From the NCBI RefSeq assembly GCF_023161665.1, contig NZ_JALNTW010000004.1, positions 149,182 through 213,181 of the forward strand: a stretch of 64,000 bases of DNA, given 5' to 3'. Origin of the DNA: Shewanella sp. 1CM18E. GTDB lineage: Bacteria; Pseudomonadota; Gammaproteobacteria; Enterobacterales; Shewanellaceae. A program made the position numbers and the translations under genes. Below are positions 28,208 to 37,833 of this stretch, piece by piece (within the stretch, counting starts at the first letter, position 1; each line of letters begins with the position of its first letter). A model generated the notes under the pieces. It did not search any database, was not told the DNA's origin, and saw only the letters and a list, made by a program, of their open reading frames with translations.

Positions 28208-28584
28208 TAATCGAAGATGGTTCAACTCGATGACTAATATTGTTATCTTTCTAAGTGACGCCTCTAGTAATCGTTTTAACTCCTGTCATATCCAGTCAAA
28301 GTTTTCGTTTTAGAACAAACTCGCTTTGGAGCCTCATCAAAGTGGTAATAGAAATCTCTGTTGCATTTAGTAGTATCACAACCTCGTAACATGCCTTATT
28401 GATTTAATTTGAAATAGTTTGAAAAGTTTTGAAAGCCGCCAGTCAACCGCTAAAACCACAGCATTAGCAAATGCGATTTACACTAGAATTAGAGCGATAA
28501 CCGCAAACAATTCCGGTACTAGAAGTGCAAAGATTTAGCTGAATTAAATCTTTGAGAGAGAGAAGGTTTTAAGCTTGCGATAGC
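28208..28584. other. Intergenic region between convergent genes
   Basis: About 375 bases without a supported gene. An AT-rich inverted repeat (AAAGATTTA and TAAATCTTT, 28530-28554) lies near the end of the regulator gene, but it lacks the T run of a terminator. Nothing else was recognised. Confidence 0.4.
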
Positions 28585-29649
28585 TCATTCAACTTCAAAG
28601 TGAGTTAGCACTTTAAGGTACAGAGATTCAGAGTCCACAACCACAGCTTGACCACCACTTTCTTGAATGGCATCAATGACCCCCGCAGACTCAACATAGG
28701 TGTAGAGGTAAAACGGTGTTTTATGACCATTGGCTCTAATAGCCTGCAATAACTTAAGTCCAGCTAAAGAATCCCCATGACGGCCCATATCTGAAATAAC
28801 CGCTTGATAGTTATACATACTCAATAACATCAAGGCTTCTTCTGAGGTCACAGTGTTATAAACACCAATATTTTTTTGTTCAAAATAGGCTTTTTCAACT
28901 AGGTTATTCTGTGGATTATCATCTACCCAAAGTATGCGCCCAATAGCTCCATTAGGCTCACTGTAAGCTAATTGCTTGCTCGGCTCAGTATTAAATCCGC
29001 CTCGCCAAAACTGAAACAACAGTCCCAGCACCAAAAGCACTGCGATTAGCACCTTGGCAAAAATCTCCCACCAATTAACTAATGGTGCGGCTACTTGTGA
29101 TTGTTTACCCTGCTGGGTATCAAGAGTTTGCTGGTTCGAGTCGGAGTCAACCAAAGACTGCTCAGTAGTAATACTCGCACTATGGTGACTCTGTTTAGAG
29201 GCTTGTTCATTTTGACTAAAAACTTGTTCTGTCTGAGTCACAGTTTGTGCAGGGCCGAATGTAGAGGATTCGCGAGACTGATGTTCTGCAGCTAACTGCT
29301 GTGCTTGAGCGGCTGTTTGCGCTTCTTGCTGAGCAGCGATTTGCTTACCCAATACATGTTCGAGCCGGTAACCGCGACCATGCACGGTCTGAATAAGCCG
29401 GCCATCATAGCCTGCATTAACAAAGATTTTGCGCGTATCAGATACCAGTTTAGACAAAGACATATCTGACACCACAGTATCAGGCCAGATATACGCTAAG
29501 CATTGCTGCTTACTGCAGTGTTCAGGAAAATGTTCAGCTAAGAGTCGCAGCAATAAGATATGACGTTCATCAATAGCGACAGCATGCTCGCCTACGTGCA
29601 GCTCTAATGCAGCACTATCGACAGAAAATTCTTTAAAGCTTAGCGTCAT
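28585..29649 (-). CDS. Membrane-bound winged-helix regulator with C-terminal receiver-like domain
   Basis: A 354-residue protein with an unusual domain order. Residues 1-98 form an OmpR/ToxR-type winged helix (ending in the recognition and wing segment HGRGYRL). Residues 100-190 are a Gln/Ser/Thr-rich linker. Residues about 195-215 are a single hydrophobic helix. Residues about 235-354 resemble a response-regulator receiver, with acidic pair D243-D244 (WVDDN), candidate phospho-acceptor D287 (ISDMGR) and T317; the conserved lysine on the last strand is missing (AVVVDSES). If topology follows ToxR and CadC, the receiver faces the periplasm, where no phosphodonor is known. It would then be a sensor rather than a phosphorylated switch. 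The target genes are unknown. Confidence 0.82.
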   Translation of the reverse strand: MTLSFKEFSVDSAALELHVGEHAVAIDERHILLLRLLAEHFPEHCSKQQCLAYIWPDTVVSDMSLSKLVSDTRKIFVNAGYDGRLIQTVHGRGYRLEHVLGKQIAAQQEAQTAAQAQQLAAEHQSRESSTFGPAQTVTQTEQVFSQNEQASKQSHHSASITTEQSLVDSDSNQQTLDTQQGKQSQVAAPLVNWWEIFAKVLIAVLLVLGLLFQFWRGGFNTEPSKQLAYSEPNGAIGRILWVDDNPQNNLVEKAYFEQKNIGVYNTVTSEEALMLLSMYNYQAVISDMGRHGDSLAGLKLLQAIRANGHKTPFYLYTYVESAGVIDAIQESGGQAVVVDSESLYLKVLTHFEVE

Positions 29650-29766
29650 AACAAAAGCCTTTGCTTTGCAGCGCCTAAACGGTAATTACAATATTGCAAC
29701 ATAAATGCGGATTACGCAAAAATGGTTATATGGAGAATCAAAGTCAGAAGCTGTTCAGCAGCAAAC

Positions 29767-29792
29767 AAAAATGCCCCGCAAAAGCGAGGCAT
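29767..29792 (-). terminator. Terminator of pepB
   Basis: ATGCC-CGC (29771-29779) pairs with GCG-GGCAT (29784-29792) around AAAA, followed on the minus strand by a T run. It lies about 30 bases past the pepB stop. Confidence 0.85.
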
Positions 29793-29820
29793 TATTAACT
29801 TAAGCGACTAACGTTAACGA

Positions 29821-31098
29821 TTAATCTTCTAGCAAACCGGCAATGGTCAATACACCATGAGTGGTAGCACCCGCTGACCATAAATGATCACCGTTATCAG
29901 AAAACGCCGATGCTAAGTCAATGTGTAACCAGTTTGCCTCTGGCGCAACAAAGCGCCACAAGAAGCCCGCAGCATTTGATGCACCACCCGCGCCACCGCC
30001 TTTCATTGGACGGCTATTAGCCGTATCAGCATAAGGGCTTGGACAGTTATCTTTATGCCAAGGATCTAGCGGTAGCGGCCATACACGCTCACCTACAGCC
30101 AAGGCTTTTTGCTGTGCTAAGGCTAACACTTCAGCTTTTGGCGAGAAAATAGCGTTGTAGTTAGTACCTACAGCCATAACCGCTGCCCCAGTTAGTGTAG
30201 CGGCATCAATAATTAGCGGCGCGCCGGTTTCTGATGCAGCCTGCAGGCCATCAGCCAACACTAAACGACCTTCTGCGTCAGTGTTAACCACTTCTACAGT
30301 CACGCCATTTTTGTATTTTAAAATGTCACCAAGCTTGTATGCATGACCGCTGATCAGGTTTTCAGCGCAGCATAAAAACAATTTCACACGCTTATTCAGG
30401 CCTGATTTAATTGCAAGACCCAGCGCTGCAGTAACGGTTGCCGCGCCGCCCATGTCACACTTCATGCCCAGCATGCCTTCCGAACCTTTAATGCTGTAAC
30501 CGCCTGAGTCAAATGTAATCCCTTTACCCACAAGGGCAACAGATACATCGGCGTCAGTGGCTAATGGATTGAAATCTAGTTCAAGTAAGGCTGGCGGACG
30601 TTCACTGCCACGACCAACAGCGTGAATACCAATCCACTTTTTCTCAAGCAGCTCTTCACCTTCAATAATGCGGTAGCTTACCTTGTCGCCACCAATTTCA
30701 GTTAGCCACTTGGCCGCTTGAGTAGCAAGTACCACTGGCGACAAGTTTTCAGGAGTTTCATTGATAAGCTGACGAGCAAAAGTGGCACTTTCAAGACGGC
30801 TTGTCAGCAATGCTTGTGTTGCTTCATCGCCTGTCCATTTAATAACTGGCGCAGCTAATGCTGTGGCAAAGCCCTGTGCAAAAGCCCATTGCAAGTCAAG
30901 GTTCCACAACTCACCCGTTAATGCGACTTGAGTAACGCCTTGCAATTCTAACTTACGCGCAGCTTGCTGAACTTGCAGTAAGTTGTCGCCTGCAGATAAA
31001 TGAATCGTGGCCGAATCAGCCTGAAAAGTAACATCCGCTCTGCCCCAATGAGCTGCAGCGGCTTCATGGCTCAAAGTTACTTGCATAAATTCCGTCAT
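29821..31098 (-). CDS. pepB: Aminopeptidase PepB (M17 leucyl aminopeptidase family)
   Basis: A 425-residue cytosolic metallo-aminopeptidase that removes N-terminal residues from peptides, forming hexamers with two divalent metals. The M17 signature NTDAEGRL is present. The metal and catalytic segments GKGITFDSGGYSIK and MKCDMGGAA are also intact. The length fits the shorter PepB group rather than the roughly 500-residue PepA. AAGGAC lies upstream of the ATG. It is monocistronic with a clear terminator. Confidence 0.93.
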   Translation of the reverse strand: MTEFMQVTLSHEAAAAHWGRADVTFQADSATIHLSAGDNLLQVQQAARKLELQGVTQVALTGELWNLDLQWAFAQGFATALAAPVIKWTGDEATQALLTSRLESATFARQLINETPENLSPVVLATQAAKWLTEIGGDKVSYRIIEGEELLEKKWIGIHAVGRGSERPPALLELDFNPLATDADVSVALVGKGITFDSGGYSIKGSEGMLGMKCDMGGAATVTAALGLAIKSGLNKRVKLFLCCAENLISGHAYKLGDILKYKNGVTVEVVNTDAEGRLVLADGLQAASETGAPLIIDAATLTGAAVMAVGTNYNAIFSPKAEVLALAQQKALAVGERVWPLPLDPWHKDNCPSPYADTANSRPMKGGGAGGASNAAGFLWRFVAPEANWLHIDLASAFSDNGDHLWSAGATTHGVLTIAGLLED

Positions 31099-31215
31099 TT
31101 GTAGGTCCTTATTATATAAATCGATGTTGAGATAACTTAGCTTTTGACCTAATTATCAGCAACCAGCCTATTTTTAGTGCAAGCAGTCTACTGCATCCAT
31201 TTGTAATTCTAAAGC

Positions 31216-31231
31216 TTATACTGATTGGTAT
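31216..31231. repeat. Isolated MITE-end-like sequence
   Basis: TTATACTGATTGGTAT is identical to the right end of the element at 16226-16490, but I found no matching left end nearby. It is probably a remnant or solo end in the pepB-sfsA spacer. Confidence 0.6.
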
Positions 31232-31359
31232 TAGTCGCTCGGATTATCAGCGCTCAGTTAGCGGCCTCAGCTGAACCGGCAATGAAATAAGACTCCTCAA
31301 GCCACACTTGCTTAAGTTTCTGTTAACCTACAGCCAATTAACTACAAATTGAGTTCACC

Positions 31360-32064
31360 ATGAAATTTGATCCTAGTTTTGATAGTGGCGTATTGATTAA
31401 ACGCTATAAACGATTTTTGACTGACATTAGCCTCGAAGATGGTGAAACGGTCACCATTCATTGCCCAAACACCGGCTCGATGAAAAACTGTTTATTTGAA
31501 GGTGAGAAAGTTTGGTTCTCAGTTTCTGACAACCCAAAGCGCAAATACAGTCGCACTTGGGAGCTTGCTCAAACGTCTGCTGGCCACATGATTGGCATTA
31601 ACACCGGGCGAGCAAACGCCTTAGCCGAAGAGGCGATTAAAAATGGGGTAATAACCGAGTTGCAAGGTTACCAATCACTGCGCCGAGAAGTGAAATACGG
31701 CAGCGAAAACAGCCGCATTGATATTCTGCTTGAAGATTTTGATAGACCAAACTGCTATATAGAAGTCAAAAGTTGTACATTACTAGATGAAGGCCAAGGA
31801 TATTTCCCAGACGCTGTAACAACTCGCGGGCAAAAACACCTACGAGAGCTAATGGAAATGGTCGAACAGGGCTACCGTGCAATACTGCTTTTTGTTGTTC
31901 AGCATACGGGCATAAAGAGTGTTAAAGCAGCAGCACATATTGACCCAGATTACGCCAAATTACTTGCTGAGGCTCACAACAAAGGTGTCGAGATTATCGC
32001 CTATAGTGCGGAATTATCGCCTTTAGAGGCATGTTTGGTTAAATCCTGTCCGGTTAAGCTTTAA
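31360..32064 (+). CDS. sfsA: Sugar fermentation stimulation protein SfsA
   Basis: A 234-residue SfsA family protein with an N-terminal OB-like part ([15 protein letters not shown]) and a C-terminal restriction-endonuclease-like core. The core has the pattern D...ExK in RIDILL and [11 protein letters not shown]. The family was named for effects on maltose metabolism in E. coli, but its fold suggests a nucleic-acid-linked activity; the true function is unsettled. It lies just before dksA, a common arrangement in gammaproteobacteria. Confidence 0.94.
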   Translation: MKFDPSFDSGVLIKRYKRFLTDISLEDGETVTIHCPNTGSMKNCLFEGEKVWFSVSDNPKRKYSRTWELAQTSAGHMIGINTGRANALAEEAIKNGVITELQGYQSLRREVKYGSENSRIDILLEDFDRPNCYIEVKSCTLLDEGQGYFPDAVTTRGQKHLRELMEMVEQGYRAILLFVVQHTGIKSVKAAAHIDPDYAKLLAEAHNKGVEIIAYSAELSPLEACLVKSCPVKL

Positions 32065-32223
32065 TTCAGTAGATACAGTTGAAATTGTTCTGAATAGCGG
32101 ACATAGTCAAAGAATAGCCCCCAATAAACATAAATTATTTGCCTAGTGAAAAGCTTTCTGGTATAGATAGCGGCCGTTATTTAAAGACGCCCAACAACGC
32201 AAATGATTAACAGGAGATGCGTT

Positions 32224-32667
32224 ATGCCTGAAGGCACTAGAAAACTTGGCGTGCTCGCTATCGCAGGTGTAGATCCTTACCAGGAAAAACCAGGTGAGGA
32301 GTACATGAACGAGGCTCAATTGGGTCACTTTAAGAAGATTCTTGAAGCATGGCGTAACCAATTGCGCGAAGAAGTTGATCGCACTCTTAATCACATGCAA
32401 GATGAAGCGGCTAATTTCCCAGATCCTGTCGACCGCGCTGCTCAAGAAGAAGAGTTCAGCTTAGAGTTACGTGCTCGTGATAGAGAACGTAAGCTAATTA
32501 AGAAGATCGAAAAGACAATGCAAAAGATTGAAGAAGACGATTTTGGCTTCTGTGAATCTTGTGGCATCGAAATCGGGATTCGTCGATTAGAAGCACGTCC
32601 AACAGCCGATCAGTGTATTGACTGTAAAACGCTTGCTGAGATCAAAGAAAAGCAAATGGCAGGTTAA
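32224..32667 (+). CDS. dksA: RNA polymerase-binding transcription factor DksA
   Basis: A 147-residue factor that enters the RNA polymerase secondary channel and works with ppGpp to adjust rRNA and amino acid promoters. Its coiled-coil tip motif DxxDxA is intact (DPVDRAA), and the zinc finger has four cysteines (CESC ... CIDC). The start MPEGTRKL at 32224 is chosen over an in-frame ATG at 32203 because CAGGAGA is ideally spaced before it and the N-terminus matches known DksA. A terminator follows, which separates it partly from gluQ. Confidence 0.97.
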   Translation: MPEGTRKLGVLAIAGVDPYQEKPGEEYMNEAQLGHFKKILEAWRNQLREEVDRTLNHMQDEAANFPDPVDRAAQEEEFSLELRARDRERKLIKKIEKTMQKIEEDDFGFCESCGIEIGIRRLEARPTADQCIDCKTLAEIKEKQMAG

Positions 32668-32683
32668 TACCTACCTAATAAGT

Positions 32684-32711
32684 GCGGAGCTTTTAGCTCC
32701 GCTCTTTTGTT
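32684..32711 (+). terminator. Terminator after dksA
   Basis: GCGGAGC (32684-32690) pairs with GCTCCGC (32696-32702), followed by TCTTTTGTTTT. Readthrough into gluQ 25 bases downstream is likely in part. Confidence 0.85.
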
Positions 32712-32726
32712 TTACGACTGCTATAA

Positions 32727-33605
32727 ATGGTTAATACGACTTCTTATATAGGCCGCTTTGCGCCCTCTCCTTCTGGTCCTCTTCATTTTGGTTCATTAAT
32801 TGCTGCCCTCGGCAGTTATTTGCGTGCCCGCTCTATGGGAGGCAAATGGCTAGTGCGTATCGAAGATATCGATCCACCACGAGAAATCCCAGGAGCAAGC
32901 AGCGCCATATTAAATACCCTTGAAGCCTATGGCCTTGAGTGGGATGCAGAGGTGCTTTACCAAAGCCAACGCCTCGATGTATATCAAGCAAGAATCGAGC
33001 AGTTGTTACAAGATGACCAAGCTTATTATTGCCAATGCCCTCGTAAGCAAATTCAAGCTATGGGCGGCAGTTACGATGGCCGCTGTGGGCAATTGCCACA
33101 AGCATTAACCCAAGGTGCAATTCGCGTACGTAATCCTTATGCTGTTGCGCATTTTGTTGATCAACACATGGGACCAGTAAGCGTAGATAAAGCCTTTGCT
33201 GCTGAAGATTTTATTATCAAAAGAAGCGACGGTTTATACGCCTATCAACTGGCAGTGGTGTTAGATGATATTCATCAAAATATTACTGAAGTAGTGCGTG
33301 GTTGCGATCTGCTTGAGCCTACATGTCGTCAAGAAAGCTTATATCAGATTTTACAATCGCCGGTACCGCAATGGCTGCATCTGCCACTAGCTTGTGCTGA
33401 AAAAGGTAGAAAGCTGTCTAAGCAAAATCATGCGCCAGCAATAGATAATCTACACCCACAAGCCAGCATTAACGCGGCATTAGCCTTTTTAGGTCAATCG
33501 CCGGTAACCACAGAATCTCAAGTCAGCACTATGATAGCGCAAGCAGTTGAGCAATTTGATTTGGCATTAGTGCCTAAGCAATCAGAAATACTGCTTGATA
33601 CGTGA
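32727..33605 (+). CDS. gluQ: Glutamyl-Q tRNA(Asp) synthetase
   Basis: A 292-residue paralogue of the catalytic half of glutamyl-tRNA synthetase that attaches glutamate to queuosine at the wobble position of tRNA(Asp). It has the HIGH-equivalent in APSPSGPLHFGSL, the KLSKQN counterpart of KMSKS, and a zinc-type cysteine cluster (YYCQCP ... GRCG). It lacks the anticodon-binding domain, so its length is right for GluQRS and too short for GltX. It lies directly after dksA, the conserved neighbour. Confidence 0.95.
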   Translation: MVNTTSYIGRFAPSPSGPLHFGSLIAALGSYLRARSMGGKWLVRIEDIDPPREIPGASSAILNTLEAYGLEWDAEVLYQSQRLDVYQARIEQLLQDDQAYYCQCPRKQIQAMGGSYDGRCGQLPQALTQGAIRVRNPYAVAHFVDQHMGPVSVDKAFAAEDFIIKRSDGLYAYQLAVVLDDIHQNITEVVRGCDLLEPTCRQESLYQILQSPVPQWLHLPLACAEKGRKLSKQNHAPAIDNLHPQASINAALAFLGQSPVTTESQVSTMIAQAVEQFDLALVPKQSEILLDT

Positions 33606-33692
33606 GATCAATCGTATACTCATTAAGCTTTAATTGAGTTATCATAGCCCACTTGTTTTTACCCAAATTAAGATCCAAATCAGAGGTGTCCC

Positions 33693-35090
33693 ATTTTTCG
33701 CCGTATTAGTCAATTCTGTAAACAGCTATTTGAAGATAGTCCAAAAGCTGAAGAACAAACGCAGACAGGTCTTAGTTTAGAGGTCGTGCCTAGGAATGCA
33801 CATGCCATTTCTCGCAGACAAATCAGCGATAATGCGATCAAAGTACTCTACAGACTGCACAAGTCAGGCTTTAAAGCTTACTTAGTCGGTGGCGGCGTAC
33901 GCGATATTTTATTGGGTCTACAACCGAAAGATTTCGACGTTGTTACCAATGCCACGCCGGAAGAGATCAAGCGACTGTTTCGTAACTGCCGTCTAGTCGG
34001 CCGCAGATTCCGTCTTGCACATATCGTTTTCGGACGCGATGTTATTGAAGTGGCAACCTTACGTGGCCACCACGTAGACAGCGGCGAAAAGATCTCAAAA
34101 ACTAACGAATCTGGTCGCCTATTACGTGACAACGTATACGGCAGTATTGATGAAGACGCTGAACGTCGTGACTTCACCATTAACGCCTTGTATTACGACA
34201 TTAGCGATTTCTCAATCCACAGCTATGGCGGTGGATTACAAGACTTAGAGTCTCGCACTATTCGCTTAATTGGCGATCCACAAACTCGCTACCGTGAAGA
34301 CCCTGTGCGCATGCTACGTGCAGTTCGCTTTGCCACTAAGCTTGATATGGAAATTGAGGCCAAAGCTGCAGAGCCAATCAAAGGCTTAGCGCGTTTACTC
34401 AAAGATATTCCTGCTGCGCGTATGTATGAAGAAGTGCTAAAACTGTTCTTTGCAGGTAAAGCACAGCAAAACTTCAATATGATGCGTGAATTTGGTCTAT
34501 TTGAGCCGTTATTCCCATTAGTAGAAACACTACTAAAAGAATACCCAAATGGTGAAACAGCTAAATTAATGCAAGAGATGATGGCCAATACCGATGAGCG
34601 CGTTGCGCAAGATAAGCCGGTAACACCAGCATTTTTCTATGCCGCACTACTTTGGTATCCATTGAGCCAGCGTGCTGATGATATTGCCTTAGAAAGTGGC
34701 CTTAGCTCGTATGATGCTTACAATGCCGCTATGGGTGATGTAATGGAGCAGCAATGCCGCACCATTAGCATTCCACGCCGCTTTAGCACAGTAACCAAAG
34801 ATATTTGGCAGTTACAGCTTAGGTTTGACCGTAATAAAGGCACCAAGGCCTTTAGATTTATTGAGCATCCAAAGTTTAGAGCGGCATACGATTTATTATT
34901 ACTTCGTGCCCACGCTGAAGGTGGCACTGTAGCTAAGAGCGCTGCTTGGTGGAAAAGCTTTGTTGAAGGCAGCGAAGATCAACGTAATGTGATTGCTCGC
35001 TCGGCTAATAAAGGTGGTCGTAACCGTAACTCTAATCAACGTCGCCGTCGTAAGCCTAGTGCAAAATCGGCGCCTAAATCTGCAGAATAA
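33693..35090 (+). CDS. pcnB: Poly(A) polymerase I, probable AUU start
   Basis: Poly(A) polymerase adds 3' A tails that promote RNA decay. The nucleotidyltransferase motif LVGGGVRD-LLG-PKDFDV is intact, as are the RRDFTINALYYD segment and the head-domain helices. The tail is very Arg/Lys-rich (RNRNSNQRRRRKPS). The first ATG/GTG/TTG in frame is GTG at 33786, but coding similarity to the E. coli N-terminus (FTRVANFC there, FRRISQFC here) extends upstream to an ATT at 33693. AGAGG lies six bases before the ATT. E. coli pcnB is known to start at AUU, so I place the start there (465 residues). The stop overlaps the folK start. Confidence 0.92.
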   Translation: MFRRISQFCKQLFEDSPKAEEQTQTGLSLEVVPRNAHAISRRQISDNAIKVLYRLHKSGFKAYLVGGGVRDILLGLQPKDFDVVTNATPEEIKRLFRNCRLVGRRFRLAHIVFGRDVIEVATLRGHHVDSGEKISKTNESGRLLRDNVYGSIDEDAERRDFTINALYYDISDFSIHSYGGGLQDLESRTIRLIGDPQTRYREDPVRMLRAVRFATKLDMEIEAKAAEPIKGLARLLKDIPAARMYEEVLKLFFAGKAQQNFNMMREFGLFEPLFPLVETLLKEYPNGETAKLMQEMMANTDERVAQDKPVTPAFFYAALLWYPLSQRADDIALESGLSSYDAYNAAMGDVMEQQCRTISIPRRFSTVTKDIWQLQLRFDRNKGTKAFRFIEHPKFRAAYDLLLLRAHAEGGTVAKSAAWWKSFVEGSEDQRNVIARSANKGGRNRNSNQRRRRKPSAKSAPKSAE

Positions 35091-35587
35091 TGGCTCAAGT
35101 TTACGTCGCACTTGGTGCTAACTTAGCCGATCCCATTGGCCAGCTTAATTGTGCTTGTGAAGCACTATTAAGTTTGGCTAATGCCGACGACTCCCTTAGT
35201 GTATCTCCATTTTATCGCTCAGCCCCTATGGGCGATGTTGAACAGCCTGACTACGTCAATGCGGTTGCTGGCTTCAGTACCGACCTCAGCCCAATTGAAT
35301 TACTCGATGCATTACAAGCAATAGAAAATCAGCAAGGTCGTATACGCGAACTACGTTGGGGCCCAAGAACGCTGGATTTAGATTTATTGCTATATGATGA
35401 TCAGTGTATCGATATTCCGCGCTTAGTTGTGCCACATTACGGTATGCGCGAGCGTAGTTTTGTACTGGTGCCTTTAAGTGATATCGCGCCAGAACTTATC
35501 TTGCCTGACGGTACAGCATTAGCCAGCCTCATCAATGACTCCCTGAAGGCAGAGCTAGTCTTAGCCGACACTTTAATCGCTGTGTAA
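35090..35587 (+). CDS. folK: 6-hydroxymethyl-dihydropterin pyrophosphokinase (HPPK)
   Basis: A 165-residue enzyme that transfers pyrophosphate from ATP to 6-hydroxymethyl-7,8-dihydropterin in folate synthesis. It carries the HPPK signature RWGPRTLDLDLLLY with its magnesium-binding aspartates and the N-terminal VALGANL. Its ATG overlaps the pcnB stop by one base, so it is translationally coupled. pcnB-folK linkage is conserved in gammaproteobacteria. Confidence 0.96.
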   Translation: MAQVYVALGANLADPIGQLNCACEALLSLANADDSLSVSPFYRSAPMGDVEQPDYVNAVAGFSTDLSPIELLDALQAIENQQGRIRELRWGPRTLDLDLLLYDDQCIDIPRLVVPHYGMRERSFVLVPLSDIAPELILPDGTALASLINDSLKAELVLADTLIAV

Positions 35588-35720
35588 TAGCATTCTGCTT
35601 AATTAGTTTTTCTGCTAGTATGGCCGCGTCTATTTTGAAAAAATTCAACATCAAGTTCATTGAAGTCAACCCTTTGTTGGCCTGTAACAACTTCACAAAT
35701 TGAGTTTTAAAATTACCATT

Positions 35721-36515
35721 ATGTCCAAAATTACAAGTTCAACACTGCGTACCTTTAAACAAGAAGGTAAAAAATTCACTGCACTAACCGCTTACGATGC
35801 AAGTTTTGCCGGTGCATTTGACAGCGAAGGCGTAGAAGTACTCTTAGTGGGTGATTCTATGGGAATGGTACTTCAAGGCCACAGCGACACTTTACCTGTT
35901 ACCGTTGACGATATTGCTTACCACACACGCTGTGTGCGCCGCGGTATTGAGCGTGCATTACTTATCGCAGACATGCCATTTATGAGCTATGCCACGCCAG
36001 AGCAGACCATGACCAACGCTACTAAGCTAATGCAAGCAGGTGCTAGCATGGTTAAAGTTGAAGGTGGCAAATGGCTACTTGAAAGCGTATCTATGCTAAC
36101 TGAACGCGGTATTCCAGTATGTGCTCACTTAGGCCTAACGCCACAATCTGTGCACGTATTTGGTGGTTTTAAGGTTCAAGGCCGCGATGCTGACAACGCG
36201 CAACGTATTCTTGATGAAGCCGTTGCACTAGAAGCGGCTGGCGCACAACTATTAGTAGTTGAATGTATTCCAGCTGCACTTGCAAAAGCGATTACCGAAG
36301 CTTTGACCATTCCAGTTATTGGTATTGGCGCAGGTAAAGACACCGATGGTCAAATTTTAGTGATGCACGACGTACTTGGGATCTCTAGTGGCTACATTCC
36401 ACGTTTTTCTAAGAACTATCTTAAGCAAACCGGCGAGATCCGCGCTGCCGTTCGTGCATACATCAGTGAAGTTGCCGAGGGAATATTCCCTGGTGACGAG
36501 CACACATTTAACTAA
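35721..36515 (+). CDS. panB: 3-methyl-2-oxobutanoate hydroxymethyltransferase
   Basis: A 264-residue enzyme that makes ketopantoate from 2-oxoisovalerate and methylene-tetrahydrofolate, the first committed step of pantothenate and CoA synthesis. The conserved [23 protein letters not shown] and [11 protein letters not shown] segments are all present. The ATG at 35721 gives the standard length and the MSKIT start. An in-frame TTG 21 bases upstream has no better ribosome site. panC follows after 60 bases. Confidence 0.96.
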   Translation: MSKITSSTLRTFKQEGKKFTALTAYDASFAGAFDSEGVEVLLVGDSMGMVLQGHSDTLPVTVDDIAYHTRCVRRGIERALLIADMPFMSYATPEQTMTNATKLMQAGASMVKVEGGKWLLESVSMLTERGIPVCAHLGLTPQSVHVFGGFKVQGRDADNAQRILDEAVALEAAGAQLLVVECIPAALAKAITEALTIPVIGIGAGKDTDGQILVMHDVLGISSGYIPRFSKNYLKQTGEIRAAVRAYISEVAEGIFPGDEHTFN

Positions 36516-36575
36516 TTATCAGCGCTCAACTGCCTAGTTGAGCGTATTTTATTTTGCTATCAGAGCAGTAAAGTC

Positions 36576-37421
36576 ATGATCACAACTCAATCAATCGCTG
36601 AAATTCGCGCTCAAGTTAAAGCTTGGCACCAACAAGGCGAAACCGTTGCATTTGTACCAACAATGGGCAACTTACACTTAGGCCATATCACTTTAGTGAA
36701 AGAAGCCAAACTACGTGCAGACCATGTGGTTGCTTCGATTTTTGTTAACCCGATGCAGTTCGGCCAAAACGAAGATCTTGATTCATACCCACGCACTTTA
36801 GCTGATGATCAAGCCGCACTTGTGGCCGCAGGCGCAGAATTACTGTTCACGCCAACACCCGACATCATCTATCCAAAAGGTATGGATGCACAAACTTTTG
36901 TTGAAGTCCCAGCGATTTCTGATGAGCTTTGTGGTGCAAGCCGCCCAGGCCACTTTAGAGGCGTGGCAACAATTGTCTGTAAGCTATTTAATATCGTGCA
37001 GCCTGATGTGGCCGTATTTGGTCAAAAAGACTTTCAACAGCTACTTGTTATTCGCACTATGGTTGAAGATCTATCAATGCCAATTGAGATTGTCGGTGTT
37101 GATACCATACGTGAAGCATCTGGCCTTGCGATGAGTTCGCGCAATGGCTACTTAACTGCCGAGCAAAAGCAGCAAGCAGCGCAAATTAAGCGTAGCTTAG
37201 ACGCTATGTCTGCCTCGCTAAAAGCGGGTGAAGTTATCGATGCAGTTGTCGAACAAGCTCTACATGAGCTAAGCCAAGCAGGCTTTAAGCATGACTACTT
37301 AGATGTGCGTAATGCGAAGACTTTTGCTATTGCTAATAGTACAGACAAAGAACTAGTGATTTTAGTTGCAGCTTACATGGGCACAACCCGCTTAATCGAT
37401 AATATCTTGGTATCGATTTAA
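36576..37421 (+). CDS. panC: Pantothenate synthetase
   Basis: A 281-residue ligase that joins pantoate and beta-alanine using ATP. The HIGH-type nucleotide motif is [10 protein letters not shown] near residue 28. The pantoate/ATP loop [19 protein letters not shown] is present, with the KMSKS-like M/SSRN motif ([10 protein letters not shown]). It lies directly after panB and closes the dksA-to-panC run. A terminator follows. Confidence 0.96.
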   Translation: MITTQSIAEIRAQVKAWHQQGETVAFVPTMGNLHLGHITLVKEAKLRADHVVASIFVNPMQFGQNEDLDSYPRTLADDQAALVAAGAELLFTPTPDIIYPKGMDAQTFVEVPAISDELCGASRPGHFRGVATIVCKLFNIVQPDVAVFGQKDFQQLLVIRTMVEDLSMPIEIVGVDTIREASGLAMSSRNGYLTAEQKQQAAQIKRSLDAMSASLKAGEVIDAVVEQALHELSQAGFKHDYLDVRNAKTFAIANSTDKELVILVAAYMGTTRLIDNILVSI

Positions 37422-37444
37422 GTTACTTGCATGACAAATCAATT

Positions 37445-37470
37445 AACGGCGCTATTTAGTGCCGTTTTTT
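37445..37470 (+). terminator. Terminator of panBC
   Basis: AACGGCGC and GTGCCGTT form an imperfect stem followed by six T, about 25 bases after the panC stop. Confidence 0.85.
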
Positions 37471-37833
37471 ATTAGCGATTTATACTCACAAAGCTGACTG
37501 AACCCGCCTGAAATAATGAACTCTATGGTTACAGTCAGTAACTGAGTTCGTCGACTCTCACTCATGGCAATATCGCCCGTCAAAATATTGAATTTATATA
37601 AATAATTTCAGCTAAAATACGCTCAAAGACTGATAAAACCGTTGCATTAACCTTAAATAATTTAGTGTCAAAAAACTGGAGTTATTAGTCAACTTCAGCC
37701 ATAGTATGAAAGATTGTTAAGGATAATGCATACTTGTTAATTCTTAAGCATTAATACTTGGCAGTTACGCTATAACAATACGACGTCACATTCAGTCAAT
37801 ACAGCACTCAGGTCAATAAGGACAGTTAACCCG
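37471..37833. other. Intergenic region after panC
   Basis: An AT-rich promoter region for the DUF4124 gene. I saw no supported operator, RNA or ORF. Confidence 0.4.

Noticed and set aside
31216-31231. Second full MITE copy upstream of sfsA
   Set aside because: Only one end is present, and I found no opposite end within several hundred bases.
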